From Gonatopus flavifemur (lineage: Eukaryota > Arthropoda > Insecta > Hymenoptera > Dryinidae), in NCBI GenBank assembly GCA_018340375.1, contig JAFFJZ010000004.1:34384001-34448000 (forward strand): a stretch of 64,000 bases of DNA. Direction: 5' to 3'. The notes beneath the pieces are model-generated. The model did no database searches and was not told the origin of the DNA. It saw only the letters and a list, made by a program, of their open reading frames with translations. Made by a program: the position numbers and the translations under genes. Below are positions 1-10,849 of the stretch, piece by piece (position 1 is the first letter of the stretch; every line of letters begins with the position of its first letter).

Positions 1-1782
1 GACTACCGATCGCGAGATTCTTGAATTTTCAGAAGATTTCACTTGCGACTTTGGAATGAAAAAAAAGTTTGGTTGAGAAATACTGATCCTATGTGATCGT
101 CAAGAGCAGCTTTATAGCTAAACAAGATTTTCACAGCCCTGGGGGCTCTGTATCTAAGGGCTTTCCCCCTCTTTGATTTTCCATCCTGGTGGACGTTTCT
201 GATCTTTCTTTTTAAAATTCTATATCCGTTCGCTGGGAAAAGTGTACGCGTGAACCAAGTTTCGACTATCGATACTTGGTTCCTCGCTTCGCAGGGCGAC
301 TTGGATCCTCGAACCCTTGCGGGTGCGAGAGAGAAAGCACGATACATGTATTCATATGTATATATGCGTGTATGTGTATTTATTCTACGCTCTATCAATC
401 TATAAAAGAATTCTAATTATATTGTTATAGATATAGTGGCGAAGGTTATTAGAAATTTAATTTTACTGTCAAATATTTGAGTTATCGAAAAAAAAAGTAG
501 AATTTGCTAAACGTTTTGTAATTTCAGATAAGATTATTTAATCTAAGTCTGATTATTATTTGACTGTTGGATGATTTGAATGTTTTATATTTCAGGATCT
601 CTATGGTTGTTTATCGCTGAATGGTTAAAGATTTATTGTCAAATATAGGCTTGTTTTCTTCATTTAAATCTAATCACATTGCTGTTTAAAGGGAAAAAAC
701 GATAATAATCAATTCATTTGTAATACATCTTCTAAAAATGAACTAACAATATTCAACATCATTGTTGTTTATGTTTAGAAGTGTTGTCGTTTGTATATTA
801 AATAGATTCGTTGTTCTTTTATATAATTTGTCTTGTTATTTCGAACAACGGAATTTTTTCATGGGATGCAGGTACGGAATTTCTAATCTGTACGTCCGGT
901 TTTTTTTGGTTATTTATTGTTGGGGCCTCGACATTTTCTTCTATGTTCTTCTACATCGTTGCCACTTTTCTGTAAAGAACTAATTTCAAGCTTGATTTTG
1001 TGTTCATTAAAATTTACTTGATTTCATTCAGGGTCATATTGCAGTTATATAGCCTTCTTACAGGGGAATATCTGTCTCTTGTAAAATCTACATAGTTTCA
1101 TGAAGTTAGAGTTTTGAACGTGATTTAAATAGGATATTTGGAATTAATTCTCACTCGAAGAATAGTTGGCAACGATGTTGGTCAGTATTGGTCTCCACGA
1201 GTAGTACCTCTTTTTTTATGTACATTCCTCAACTGCAGGTTTCCTGCCGTTGTTTGAGGGTCGACAAAAAAAGGGTCACTTGTAGGCGACACATGTAGAC
1301 AATCGGATCTTGGAAGAGTATTTTCTCAGGGTCCGGTCTATCTTACTTTGAAACAATGGAGTTTTTTCGTATAGGTTGAAGATGCTTATGTATATTCTTA
1401 TGCATATCATGCATCGACTCGTTCCTCGACATGAACATCAAGGAAAGACTCAATGCATGATAATCGTGGAAGAGAGAAAAAAAACATGTGGAAAAGGATG
1501 TGGTTACGTTACAACTAGCTAAAACATCCGGTTTGTGGATGCATCAATTTTGATCTGGATATATTTGTAATTGGATCGTGGCTTCTCCATCTCCTAATTA
1601 AATCGAATCAAATCAGGTCAAGTGATATTTAATTATTTCTAATCTTTCTTCATTATCCTATTCTTTTAATTTTGTCTGTTTGGTTCTTTTATTATTGAAG
1701 GTAGATTCGAGAGAACCTGGCTTCATTATAAGTAAGACTATAAATATACATCCGTATAGCTTAGAGATGAAATACTTGGTTC
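1..1782. other. AT-rich stretch without a recognised gene
   Basis: I see only short open frames with no recognisable domain and no clear paired termini. A phrase at 868-900 built on GTACGGAAT recalls one at 21730-21770 but is too short to call a repeat. Confidence 0.5.
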
Positions 1783-1980
1783 TCATATAACGTCTCGAAA
1801 ACGTTCTGAAAACGTACCATAGCATGTGTGAACAATGTCCCCAAAACGTGCTCCCCAACACATTGAATGGATGTTCCTAAGACGTTTGGAGAATGTGCTT
1901 TTAGAAACCAACATTTGTGGGACTTCGAACACGTTTTTAAAACGTTTTGAGAACTTTCGGTGCTGTTTGGGCAGTTTCAT
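1783..1980. repeat. Fragment of an ACGTT-rich repeat family
   Basis: The stretch is paved with ACGTT/AACGT words spaced 10-30 bp apart, ending in a GGTGCTGTTTGGGC-like end. The same texture and a similar end (GATGCTATCCGGGC) occur at 35389-35813, so this looks like a truncated relative of that element. Overlapping frames on both strands here are by-products of the repeat. Confidence 0.4.
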
Positions 1981-2049
1981 TTACGTTGTTTTTCTTGCAC
2001 TAATTCCATTGTATTTGAATATCATCTTCCAATTATATATAATTATCAT

Positions 2050-2330
2050 TGTTGGGTGTTTGCCGAGTCACGCATCAGCGTAACAATAAAACCAATACTT
2101 GAGAGTCACTGTTGCACATTTATTAATGCTTGTGATACAATTAGATTCGATACATTAAATGTTCACGTTTTTCTCTGATCAATTTTCATAATTATTTGCG
2201 TTTTCGTGTGTGTAAGTCCTCATTACCGTGAGTTTCCATGACCGTGTCTGATCGTCTTATATCATCGACTCCCTTCAACGACCCTTTCTCTGGATCACTC
2301 CTTTGTTAACACGTAGCGATGTCAGCGACA
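2050..2330 (-). repeat. 3' LTR of the decayed gypsy element
   Basis: On the minus strand it opens TGTCGCTGACATC and closes CACCCAACA, i.e. TG...CA ends, about 281 bp. It contains AATAAA ahead of the 3' end. A purine-rich tract lies immediately upstream on the minus strand (next entry), where a polypurine tract belongs. No second copy was seen because the element is truncated at its 5' side near 6595, so the boundaries rest on ends and context only. Confidence 0.6.
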
Positions 2331-2350
2331 TCGCACATCCTCCCTCTCCA
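2331..2350 (-). other. Polypurine tract of the decayed gypsy element
   Basis: Minus strand reads GGAGAGGGAGGATGTGCGA directly before the TGTCGC start of the 3' LTR, the position and composition expected for the plus-strand primer. Confidence 0.5.
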
Positions 2351-2387
2351 TAAATTACAAAAGTGACAATTATCTTAGCTTTGAAAT

Positions 2388-2685
2388 TTTTCGCTATTTA
2401 CAACTTACATAGTCTGTCTTTTCGCTACTTATAACTGGTAGGGGGTCTTTTTGCCGAAAACGTTTTTCGCCAAAGACACTGTAATTTGACAATCGATAGT
2501 CACCTCTAGAAATCACTAGGAGATTTCGTAGTGATCTCTAGAAATGACTAGCGATTGTCGAATTAAGTTTATTCGGCGAAAAACTTTTCCGGCAAAAAGA
2601 CCCCCTACCTTTTAACTTACATAGTCTATCTTTTCGCTACTTATAACTTACATATCTTTCTTCTTCGCTATTTACAATATATAAA
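2388..2685. repeat. ~32-bp tandem repeat interrupted by a small inverted-repeat element
   Basis: Units of the form ACTTACATAGTCTRTCTTTT followed by CGCTACTTATA recur about three times (2400s, 2615-2650, 2650-2685). They lie between the gypsy polypurine tract and the end of its last coding frame, in untranslated element DNA. The element in the next entry separates the units. Confidence 0.6.
2441..2605. mobile_element. 165-bp inverted-repeat mini-element with TA flanks
   Basis: Ends GGGGGTCTTTTTGCCG and its inverse GGCAAAAAGACCCCC are flanked by TA on both sides, and most of the element folds on itself (TCTAGAAAT occurs on both sides of the centre). TA flanks suggest a Tc1/mariner-type origin. 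It carries no coding capacity. Confidence 0.65.
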
Positions 2686-2843
2686 TTATAAATCTATTAT
2701 AAGTTCAGTCTATCCAGAGGTTTCATACTCCTGCCCGACCTAGTCCGATTTTCATTCAGAGGCTGAGATAAATCATGAATCGGCGTTGTACTTTTTATAG
2801 TGAGATCGTTCTCTCCCGTTCCTAAGAATGAGTTGGAGCCATT

Positions 2844-3742
2844 TCAACTTGGGAATTCGTCGTTTTGTTCGGAGACTTCATCCTGTTCCTCTTGTTCAGG
2901 ACTATTATTATTATTATTATTATGCACCTGATTTTCCATATTTTCCCCCGCTTCACGAGTAACTTCAGCCTCTTCAACTCTAACATTATTATCGCCATTA
3001 TAATTAGGTTCTACCTCTCCTTTTTCTCTTTTTGAAATTTCGTCGAAATCATCGTAGTGCGGTGCTTGTGATTCTATATTGAAGTTACTAGTGACATTAT
3101 TATTATGCTTTCTCTTGTGAAAATTTCTAATACATACAATATTTTTTCTAATGATGTTACCGATCTTATTTTTCAATAGGTAACTTTTTGGAATTTTCTC
3201 TATTTTACGAATAACCTCAGCTTGTTCCCATTGTCTTTCGAACTTATCAAAAACTAAGACATGTCCTCCTTTTTCATATATTGCTTTGTCTGAGAAATTT
3301 CGTTCTATACACGTCCTATCATGGTACTTTTTTGTTTTTTCCTTATTAATTTTGATTTTCGCTTCAATTGGTGGGTTTATTGGAGTTGGTTTCAATTTTT
3401 TGTCGTTCATCGGGAGTTTTGACCTAAGAGATTTACCTAAGGCGATCTGCCTTGCATTAACTGAGCTGGACTCTTATCAATGTCTGACAATTGAGCGTTA
3501 TCATAATTGAGTGGACACAGCTCGAGATTCTCGATTCCCGATTTTCCAAGCATGTTTTGAACCAGGCCAACGCCTTTTTCCGATAATCCATTCGATTGCG
3601 CATAATAAGGGCAAGACGTGATTATTGAAAATTCCCACTTTTCAACGAATACTTCGAACTCATAGCTAGCAACCGGATTATTGCCCGCGATCATTATTCT
3701 AGGTATGCCAGAACGGCTAAATATTTTCTTTAATTCTTTCAT
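2844..3742 (-). pseudogene. Gypsy integrase core and C-terminal tail (broken)
   Basis: The frame at 3742-3437 is the second half of an integrase core. It retains the YYAQSNGLSEKG stretch with the catalytic glutamate, but the region where the second aspartate of the D,D35E triad normally sits reads AGNNP, so that residue is lost. A frameshift near 3435 separates it from 3410-2844, which holds the integrase C-terminal domain (HVLVFDKF) and a low-complexity acidic tail with an asparagine run encoded by a TTA/ATT repeat. An in-frame TAG at 3785-3787 cuts the core upstream. The protein would insert retroelement cDNA, but this copy cannot. Confidence 0.8.
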
Positions 3743-3930
3743 TACAGCATTTGCTGATTTAGATTTCAGTTCTACGGCTCCCAGCTACCTAGAGTAATGA
3801 TCTTGGATTACAAGCAATATTTTCCCGTTAAATTCCGCTATGTCAACGCCTATTTTTAAAAACGGCGTGTTTGGTACTTCGTGTGAGAGTAATTGATATT
3901 TTGGTTGTGCTGGTGCATATTTTTGACATA

Positions 3931-4773
3931 CCCTGGTAAAAATCGAACGTGTTCGAAACACCGTCAAAGCGTGCAATAAAGTGACAGAAGCGTTTGTGAA
4001 AAGTTTCGACCGCCAAATGACTCTAAGGCAAATTTGGTTGAGCGTGCTATCACATTTCATTGAACGTCCAACGCACCCTTCTTACTGAACACTCTTCTTC
4101 AACTCTTCAATAACTCTTTCCTGATGTTCACGATGTTTCGGTAGTGAAGGTTTTCAACACGCTTACAGGACTTCCCTTGTGTATATGTTTTGATTGATTG
4201 AGAATCATATGATTTTGAGGTTAGAATGTTTAGAGGGTATTCTTTTATACCAGTTGTTAAGCTAAAAAATTTTATTCGTATTCAAGATACATTCACCAAT
4301 ATAATTACTAAACAAGAATTGTTATGAATTATCGAACTGTAATTTGATGATGTTCGATATGTGCAAGTTAATTAAATTCTTTCGCACATTTAATGATTAC
4401 ACATGGGATATTGAAATTGATTTGTAAACTGTCAGGATGAAAAATCATTTTAATTCAATGAGAAAGATTGAATTTAAAGCACATTCCCTTATGACACAGT
4501 TCATCAGGGAAATAAAGTTCCAACTTTTCAATCACCGATGTTAGCCTAGCGGTAAAGGACTTTCTCCCGAGTTCAGAAGTTCTTGGTTCGATTCCCCTTT
4601 GCAAATTCTTTTTTTTTTACTTTCTTTGGGCTCACTTTCATGCACGCTTTACATCCGCCAAATGATTCCTCCGAAACGCTTCTGATACTTTGAATTGACC
4701 CTTCGATTACTCTCATAGGACTCTCTAATAACGTCTTTGTAACTCTTCCCAGAACGCTCCATTTTCACCAGGG
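3931..4773. mobile_element. CCCTGG-family inverted-repeat element, copy A (843 bp)
   Basis: The left end is CCCTGGTAAAAATCG and the right end, inverted, is CCCTGGTGAAAATGGAGCG. TA is duplicated on both sides (3929-3930 and 4774-4775), and the interrupted integrase codons prove the borders. Sub-terminal DNA is rich in GAAGCG/AAGCGT words in both orientations. There is no transposase frame. A tRNA-like module followed by ten Ts lies at 4540-4618. Confidence 0.85.
4540..4618 (+). other. tRNA-like Pol III promoter module in copy A
   Basis: TTAGCCTAGCGGTAAAGG (from 4541) resembles a tRNA D-arm/A box. GGTTCGATTCC (4585-4595) is an excellent T-arm/B box at normal spacing. Ten Ts at 4609-4618 would serve as a Pol III terminator. 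I cannot draw a good acceptor or anticodon stem, so this is tRNA-derived or tRNA-mimicking rather than a working tRNA gene. Confidence 0.55.
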
Positions 4774-5088
4774 TATCTCGCACGTCTTAGCAAAATTTGT
4801 AATTTCCGCAACCATGCGTGGCCAATAATATACCGATTCCGCTAACTCACACAATTTGTTCATTCCTATGTGAGTTTCATGCAGCGTTTCTAATACATAT
4901 GTTCTTAGTTTGATAGGAACAATGAGCTTCTTTTCGAGATAACATAAGTTATTTTCAACAGTGACATTTTCTCTTTCACTGAAATATGTTTTAAATTCTT
5001 GATTTTCCACATCCTTTGCCGCACGAGGCCAACCATTCTGAGCATACCTCAAAACTCTAATAAATGACTCATCTTTAGCAGTTCCTTA

Positions 5089-6474
5089 TCAAAATTCATT
5101 CAGTCTTTTGTCCGAAATGATTAGCTCGTTACAGCCAAGGGAGAGAATTACAATATCGTTTTCATCTGTTCCTATATCGTGTGTCAGTTCTTTAATATAA
5201 TCCCGACTTAGGTAGTCTGCCACTAACATATCTTTACCTGGTAAATATTCTAATTTTATATTGTATATCATCAATCTCGCCTTAATTCGTTTGAGTCTGT
5301 TATTTTGTATTTTAGACATACTTTGTTCCATTGTCGATAGAGGGGGTTTGTGATCAGTATGTACTGTCACTTCGAAGCCATATATATATTCATGAAACTT
5401 CTTACATGCAAATTCTACTGCTAATAACTCCTTCTCAATCTGAGCCCACCTTACTTCACTGTCAGTTAGTGATCTCGAAGCATATGAAACTACTCCGTTC
5501 TCTTGGAGCAAGCACGAACCTATGCCAGATTCTGACGCATCCGTTTGGATTACGATTGTTTGTTTTGGATCAAAACTAATCAATATTGGCGATTGCGACA
5601 ATTGCTCTTTGATTCGCTTCAAGACGGTATCATGAACGTCCGTCCATTGATATTCTATATTATTTCCTAATAGTTCACGTATCGGTTGCGTCAAATCTGC
5701 AAGATTCGGTACGAATTCACGCACATAATTGATCATTCCTAATAGTTTTTGTACTTGTTTTTTGTTTTTAGGTGGATTCAGATTTTGAATAGCTTCGATT
5801 CTTCCTTGATCAATTGTCATTCCCCTCTCATCGAAGTTATGACCTAAAAATTTGATTTTGGGTACACAGTATTGAAATTTTTCCGGATTAAATTTGATAT
5901 CATATAATCGAGCTTTTTCCATTATCATTCCAATCATTTTACCCATCTCTTGTTTGGTATCTGCAACCACAAAAATATCGTCAAGATATATAAAAACTCC
6001 AGAAATATCACCTAAATATTTATTATCTAATTTTTGAAAAACTTCTGGGGCTGTATTTATGCCGAACGGCATTCGCTTGAACTTCATAGTTCCTATTGGG
6101 CTTACAAATGAGCACAGCTTGCTCGAACACTCACCCAATTCAATACGGTAAAACGCGTCTTTTATATCAAGAAGACTAAAAAACTTCTTTCCTTTCAACA
6201 TAGGAGTTATTTCACTCAAGGTTGGTATTGGAAATTTTTCCATTATGATACTTTCATTTAATTTTCTAGGGTTTAAACAAATTCGCATATTTTTATTTGG
6301 TCTTTCAACTACCACTATATCATTCAACCATTCGACTGGTTCTTTGACCAATTCTAAAATATCCTGTTCAATTAACTGATTCAATTTATCAATATAGAGT
6401 GGTTTTAATTTCATCGGTATTCTCGTATGAGATGCAGCACGCTGGTTTTGAATTTTGTTTCGATTTGAATTCAT
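5089..6474 (-). pseudogene. Gypsy reverse transcriptase and RNase H (open frame in a dead element)
   Basis: A 461-residue frame from the first ATG at 6474. Residues ~20-170 are the RT fingers and palm: LLDIKDAF with D103, and the YLDD active site at 163-166. The RT thumb/connection follows. RNase H begins near 308 (VIQTDASESG, D312) and shows E347-type and HTDH (372-375) motifs, ending near 430. The enzyme would copy element RNA into DNA. The upstream coding (protease side) is visible in a different frame (6475-6595), so the start is an artefact of a frameshift near 6475, and the downstream integrase is also out of frame. The RT itself lacks stops, suggesting moderate age. Confidence 0.85.
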
Positions 6475-6595
6475 ATTTCTCCGGAAATTTACCTTTACTC
6501 TTGTTTATCTTTACAGTTGAGGTTGTTTTCACTTTGCGATATTCCTTCCATAATTTCAATACTGTGTATTCTTTGTGGAAACTAACTTCGTGGGA

Positions 6596-6811
6596 AATTT
6601 CAGATCGATTGGACTATTAGTTGTTGAGATATAGCAATTTATTTATTAGCACGTGACGAAAGTTTGTCATCAGTTCGCGTCGTTTATCGAATGAATGTCA
6701 GCGTCCGCAGCAAAGAATGTATTCGCTCGATTTCTCGACATACGTGTATTTTTTTTGAGTCGGAGAATCCGCATATCAAAAGATTTTTGCAAAATTCATA
6801 ATCGGTTCCTC
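6596..6811. repeat. Diverged fragment of the foldback family at 25430-26889
   Basis: AGATCGATTGGACTATTAG and TCGGAGAATCC with their spacing match the arms at 25928-26110 and their inverted copies at 26210-26390. The gypsy sequence ends where this begins, marking the truncation junction. Confidence 0.55.
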
Positions 6812-7545
6812 ATTACAAACAATTCAATTGTTTAAAACGTCTTGACAAACCAACTATTGATACTGTGTGAAAATCATTCGGGCAAAGAAAGTTTCTCATT
6901 TCTGAGGAATGAACGAATGTTAGGGCATTCAATAATTAAATATTAGGTAGGACATTCAATTATTGACATTGGGAGAAAATCATTCGAGCAAAGAAAGTTT
7001 CTCATTTATTTCTCAGAAATGAGGAACTTCCTTTGCCCCCCTCCCCTTACCCCCAAAACATTATCTTCCGAACTGATATTGGGACACGACTCTTAAAACA
7101 TGAAAAACCAACATATTTCTATACAAGACACGAAGAGAGAAATTCGGTTTTTGTGCCACCCTAACTGATATGCAAAACACACTTCGTATCTGCGTTATAA
7201 AGTTTTATACTGATTTTTCTTACAGTTTAATTTTGCACGAGTTTGAAATTGCTGTCCCCGAGCTGGAGTCTAAGGAAAGCAATCACACAAGGGACGAAAA
7301 TTGATACGCTCGTCCCGCTCCGCAAGGAAAAAACTTTTCGACCCACTACCTACGATCTTATGGATCAGTTTTATACATTGGTCTGGAATTGATCACTCCT
7401 TTCCTCAAAAACAGACAGTCATAAAACAAAGACAAAGATATTTAAGAAACCAACAAAAAATTAATATAAACCTAATCTTTGAGAAAATTCTAAATATAAA
7501 ATCTGCAATATAATTTGATTTCTGAAACAAAATATTTGTTCGTCA
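6812..7545. other. No gene; short direct duplication
   Basis: A ~35-bp phrase (AAAATCATTCGGGCAAAGAA and flank) at about 6868 recurs at about 6975, roughly 105 bp apart. The remainder (7040-7545) shows no recognisable domain or repeat ends. Confidence 0.4.
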
Positions 7546-7983
7546 TTGAACAAATTCCCAACTCATAATGATGGTCCTTTGCGACACAGACTTGCCTGCA
7601 TCGTGGAATCTTTGATACTATTCGACGGACAACGAAAGCAATTTAACGTTCATCGTCAATTCATGCTACGAAAGAGGTACAATAATTGTCACCATAATTC
7701 AACTGCTCTCTTTTATATCGAGTACTTATCGACACGTGAGCTCAAAGTGAGCGGAAACGATACACGATGTACATTCGTGTTGGATCGAGCTATGTCAGCT
7801 TTGAAATGTGATGGTTTTACGGTACGTCAAAGCTGGGAGAGTATAGTGGTGTACACAGAGTTTGTTCGAGAAATGAAGAAGGAGGTCAAAAAGAGACAGA
7901 AAGAGAGGCAAGAATCAGGGTTGGCCGTGTGGGAAGGTTTGTGCTCTGCCGGGACCATTACACCCTTGATTTCATTACAGTAG
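7546..7983 (+). CDS. Hypothetical 145-residue open frame
   Basis: The longest unassigned frame in this part of the window, ATG at 7546 to TAG at 7981. The product is basic, with a lysine/arginine-rich segment near residues 110-125 (EMKKEVKKRQKERQ). No family, signal peptide or membrane segment is recognised, and no splice signals or promoter clearly support it. It could be an exon, a fragment of a mobile element, or chance. Confidence 0.2.
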   Translation: MNKFPTHNDGPLRHRLACIVESLILFDGQRKQFNVHRQFMLRKRYNNCHHNSTALFYIEYLSTRELKVSGNDTRCTFVLDRAMSALKCDGFTVRQSWESIVVYTEFVREMKKEVKKRQKERQESGLAVWEGLCSAGTITPLISLQ

Positions 7984-8680
7984 CCTCGCTACCGGTCTCT
8001 CGTCTGCAATCTCACCCCTTATCTTTTCCTCTTCTCCTACCCATCGAATCCTATGTCTCTCTGTCTTGATTACACCCCCTATCTTTCAACCTTCTCCGCT
8101 ATAACTGCGTACTCGTTTCATCGATCATTTCAAATCGATAATTTTTTATGACTTCAGATTCGATAAAATGCAAGAAACGGATCGTCATTATCATGAATTT
8201 CACTGAAATTCGTAACAGCTTTCCTACGATAACATGTAATCTAATCGGGTTTGAACTCTCATTTAGAAGTTAATGTTGCAATCTGCAGATGACAGGATGT
8301 TCAAACTTAATTGGCATTTATGGAAATTGGATTATATCATTCTCTTTTGTATGAATTATGAAACCCTGTTCGCTTTGAGTTCGGTATACTTCATGAATAC
8401 TGTAAATTTTCCAATTGTAGGAGGATACGCCACTTCAAATTCAAGATTTCGTGCACGGAGCAACATACATCTAAACATCAATGCTCAGCATATATTCACG
8501 GAAAACGAAGAATAATCGCAGTAGCTACTCACGTAGTTGTTCTACGACCATCTACGATAAGTTTTTATCGCAACTACTTTACTATAAGTAGAAAGTGCTT
8601 GGAGGAAATACCACGTTAGTTGATACAACTAACATAGTAGTCGCGCTCACTAGCGTGGTATTTGTCTCAACTACTAAGTA
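7984..8680. other. No gene; local hairpin at 8609-8672
   Basis: Nothing coding is supported. AAATACCACGTTAGT near 8607 pairs with ACTAGCGTGGTATTT ending near 8672, so the stretch folds. ACTACTAAGTA precedes the next element. Confidence 0.45.
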
Positions 8681-8930
8681 CACGGAGAGAAAATTACATC
8701 ATAAATTACTATTTTGCTAGCACGAACGAGACAGACACCCCTATATGATATCATTCAGTCAGATACTTTCTGAAAATTACTCAATTTGATAGTACCTAAT
8801 GGGGAAATTCTTCCATATTGTACCATCAAATATAGTAATTTTTAGAAAGTGTCTGACTGAATGATATCGTATAGGTAAGTATGTCTCGTACATGTTAGCA
8901 AAATAGTAATTCATAGAGGAGAAGGTCCAA
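8681..8930. mobile_element. ~250-bp foldback element with a CACGGAGA end
   Basis: TA then CACGGAGAGAAAATTACATC at the left. Arms of ~100 bp are inverted copies: TTACTATTTTGCTA, ATATCATTCAGTCAGA and AATTACT each occur on both sides in opposite orientation. The right end is degenerate. The terminal word is shared with 41902-42956 and 51856-52132. Confidence 0.6.
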
Positions 8931-9984
8931 ATTCCGACTACCAGTTTATTTTTTACTTGTCACTGCTGTAATATTAGCATACAAGTTGTTGTAATAATAT
9001 ACATGTACAGCTTGAGAGATTATACATCGAACCTACATCTTTAAACATTATGAAATTCAAATCTGTCTTTTGCATATTGCCCAGGTAGAAATATTCTTAT
9101 AAATCCTCTTACAAATGGTTGAGTTTCTAATTGAATATCATTGGATTCCATTAAAACCTATTCATTCTCCCATTTGTCAATGAGATTGTATGGCTCATTT
9201 GTAACAGGGTGGTAACTTTTGCAAAAGTTGTCATAATTGCTGATTTTGGAACTGTGGTCTATATTTTGACTACCAGCTTCAAGATGTCAGGGAATGAAAG
9301 GAAAAGAAGAAAATAATAATATTTCACTGCATTAGAACACAATAATGTAAACAATATTTTTAGGTAATTTTACTTGCATCTGACAGATTTCTACCGGGAA
9401 AAGTGAAGAATTCATTGCTCATTTACAAAGATCCACTACCACAACCACTACTTACAGGGTGTTCCATAAGATTGTGTGAAAACTAATGAATTAGTATTTC
9501 GTAGTATATCGTAGGAATCGTATTAATGAAGTTTGTGTTGATTAGAATAGTTATCATTTTTAGTTTATGTCTATTGATCACAAAAAAAACTATATTTACA
9601 TAGAACAAATTCTATATCAAAATGAATACGAAAAATGGGGCCAGGAATAGTATAAATTTTCCAAATGGGAACCATTTGAATGACTACGAAACTCCAATAG
9701 TTTCATAAGAATCCCGAAAACGTGTACTATAATTTCCTTTGAAATACCATCTAAAATCTTTGTTATTCCTTCAATTAAATTATCTACAATTTTTGGGCTG
9801 TGCATAAAAATGGTGTCCGATATAATTATATAAGAAAGAATTACAGAAAGTCTTCGGAATCCTCAATAAAATTCATGCCGATTGAGTCATCCATCTAGGG
9901 AATCCTGTAGGATATCTATCTAGGATTAGAAAGAACAGGGATGAAATGCCTTCCTTAATCAATTTCTAAGCAGCAGGCGGAGAA
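8931..9984. other. AT-rich stretch, no gene
   Basis: Only short random frames. CAGGGTGTTCCATAAGATTG at 9457 resembles a widespread transposon end, and a possible partner (inverted GAATCACCC) lies near 10718, but the pairing is unproven. Confidence 0.4.
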
Positions 9985-10211
9985 GTAAGTATCCCAGATG
10001 TTCCATTCAAAGTCCATTTACATTAGAATATTTGCAACAGGCACCCGATACAGCCAACATGGTGGTTTGATGTAACAATGACGTTAATATGACGGAATTA
10101 TGTCGCCGAGACGTCATTGTTACATCAAATCGCCACGTTGACTTTGTGGGATCTCTCTTGCGGACATTTTGATGTAAATCGACTCTGAATGGAATATCTG
10201 TGATACTTACA
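9985..10211. repeat. 227-bp foldback
   Basis: AAGTAAGTATCCCAGATGTT at the left is mirrored by AATATCTGTGATACTTACAT at the right. An inner perfect stem, TTTGATGTAACAATGACGT against ACGTCATTGTTACATCAAA, surrounds a ~28-nt loop. Confidence 0.65.
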
Positions 10212-10324
10212 TTTTCGTGTGATGCTTGGGCTGATCTCAGTCCTTCTGATTTTCTTGGTGAGATTATATGAAAGATCATTCTTATAATAACCCACCAAAC
10301 ACAGTTTTGTCATTGCAACATGAC

Positions 10325-10565
10325 TCCTTTTGAATCCAACACCATTCTCTAAGTCAGGTCACGGGGTATCCTTGAGAAAAAATGAATCTAATTTAGTTTC
10401 TTTCGTTGTGGACTTGCAGCTAAGTTGTTGAATTCTGATTGGCTGGAATGCAAAAAATTTCAAACCGCTATAACTCCACAATGAAGGAAGCTAAATTAGA
10501 TTTATTTTGTTCCAGGGATACCCCGTGATCTGACTCAGAGAATGATGTTGCATTCAAAAGCCAGA
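10325..10565. repeat. ~240-bp foldback
   Basis: Arms: CTTTTGAATCCAACACCATT ... TCACGGGGTATCC at the left against GGATACCCCGTGA ... TTGCATTCAAAAG at the right, with TCTAATTTAG on both inner sides. No coding. Confidence 0.65.
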
Positions 10566-10849
10566 AATATGGTACTTCCGAGGTATTTGAATTTTTCAAA
10601 AAATTGAAAAATGCTCATATCTCCGGATCTAAGGATCAGATCTGAATATTCTGAGCCAAAATCTTTTCAAAATTTCATCAAGAATCTGCTGTCAGGAAAG
10701 TGTACGGCAATTCTGAATCACCCAGTGTATATATACATATATATCCCTCATGGGAAACCACGATCTATTTTCGAAATTACACCAAAACTCAGATTTAATC
10801 GGGATTCTATCGATTTGTTTCATTACACGATGCATCCGATGAGAAATAT
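10566..10849. other. Probable transposon-end sequence, no gene
   Basis: ATCTCCGGATCT and CTGAATCACCC at 10718 followed by GTATATA resemble a second copy at 54785-54907 (ATCTCGGAAATT ... TTTTGAATCACCCTGTATA). I take both as ends of one repeat family. Confidence 0.4.

Larger units (their letters stand above)
3785..5090 (-). pseudogene. Gypsy integrase N-terminal half, split by a CCCTGG element
   Basis: From 5052 down to 4776 the frame gives the linker after RNase H and the zinc-binding HHCC region (ETHIGMNKLCELAESVYYW, then KTCEI). The coding continues at 3928 with CQKYAPAQPKYQLL and the first catalytic aspartate in IGVDIAEFNGK. The two halves are separated exactly by the 843-bp inverted-repeat element at 3931-4773. 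Removing it with one copy of its TA duplication makes the two coding halves contiguous in the same frame, so the insertion followed the retrotransposon. A frameshift near 5090 disconnects this from the RT/RNase H frame. Confidence 0.8.
2844..6595 (-). mobile_element. Decayed, 5'-truncated gypsy-type LTR retrotransposon
   Basis: Reading on the minus strand, RT and RNase H come first (6474-5089), then integrase (about 5086-3440) and a charged C-terminal tail (3410-2844), followed by the polypurine tract and 3' LTR. This is Ty3/gypsy order. Gag, protease and the 5' LTR are missing: gypsy-like sequence stops near 6595, where it abuts sequence related to the foldback repeat at 25430-26889. Frameshifts, stop codons and an inserted 843-bp element (3931-4773) make it inactive. 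Confidence 0.85.
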
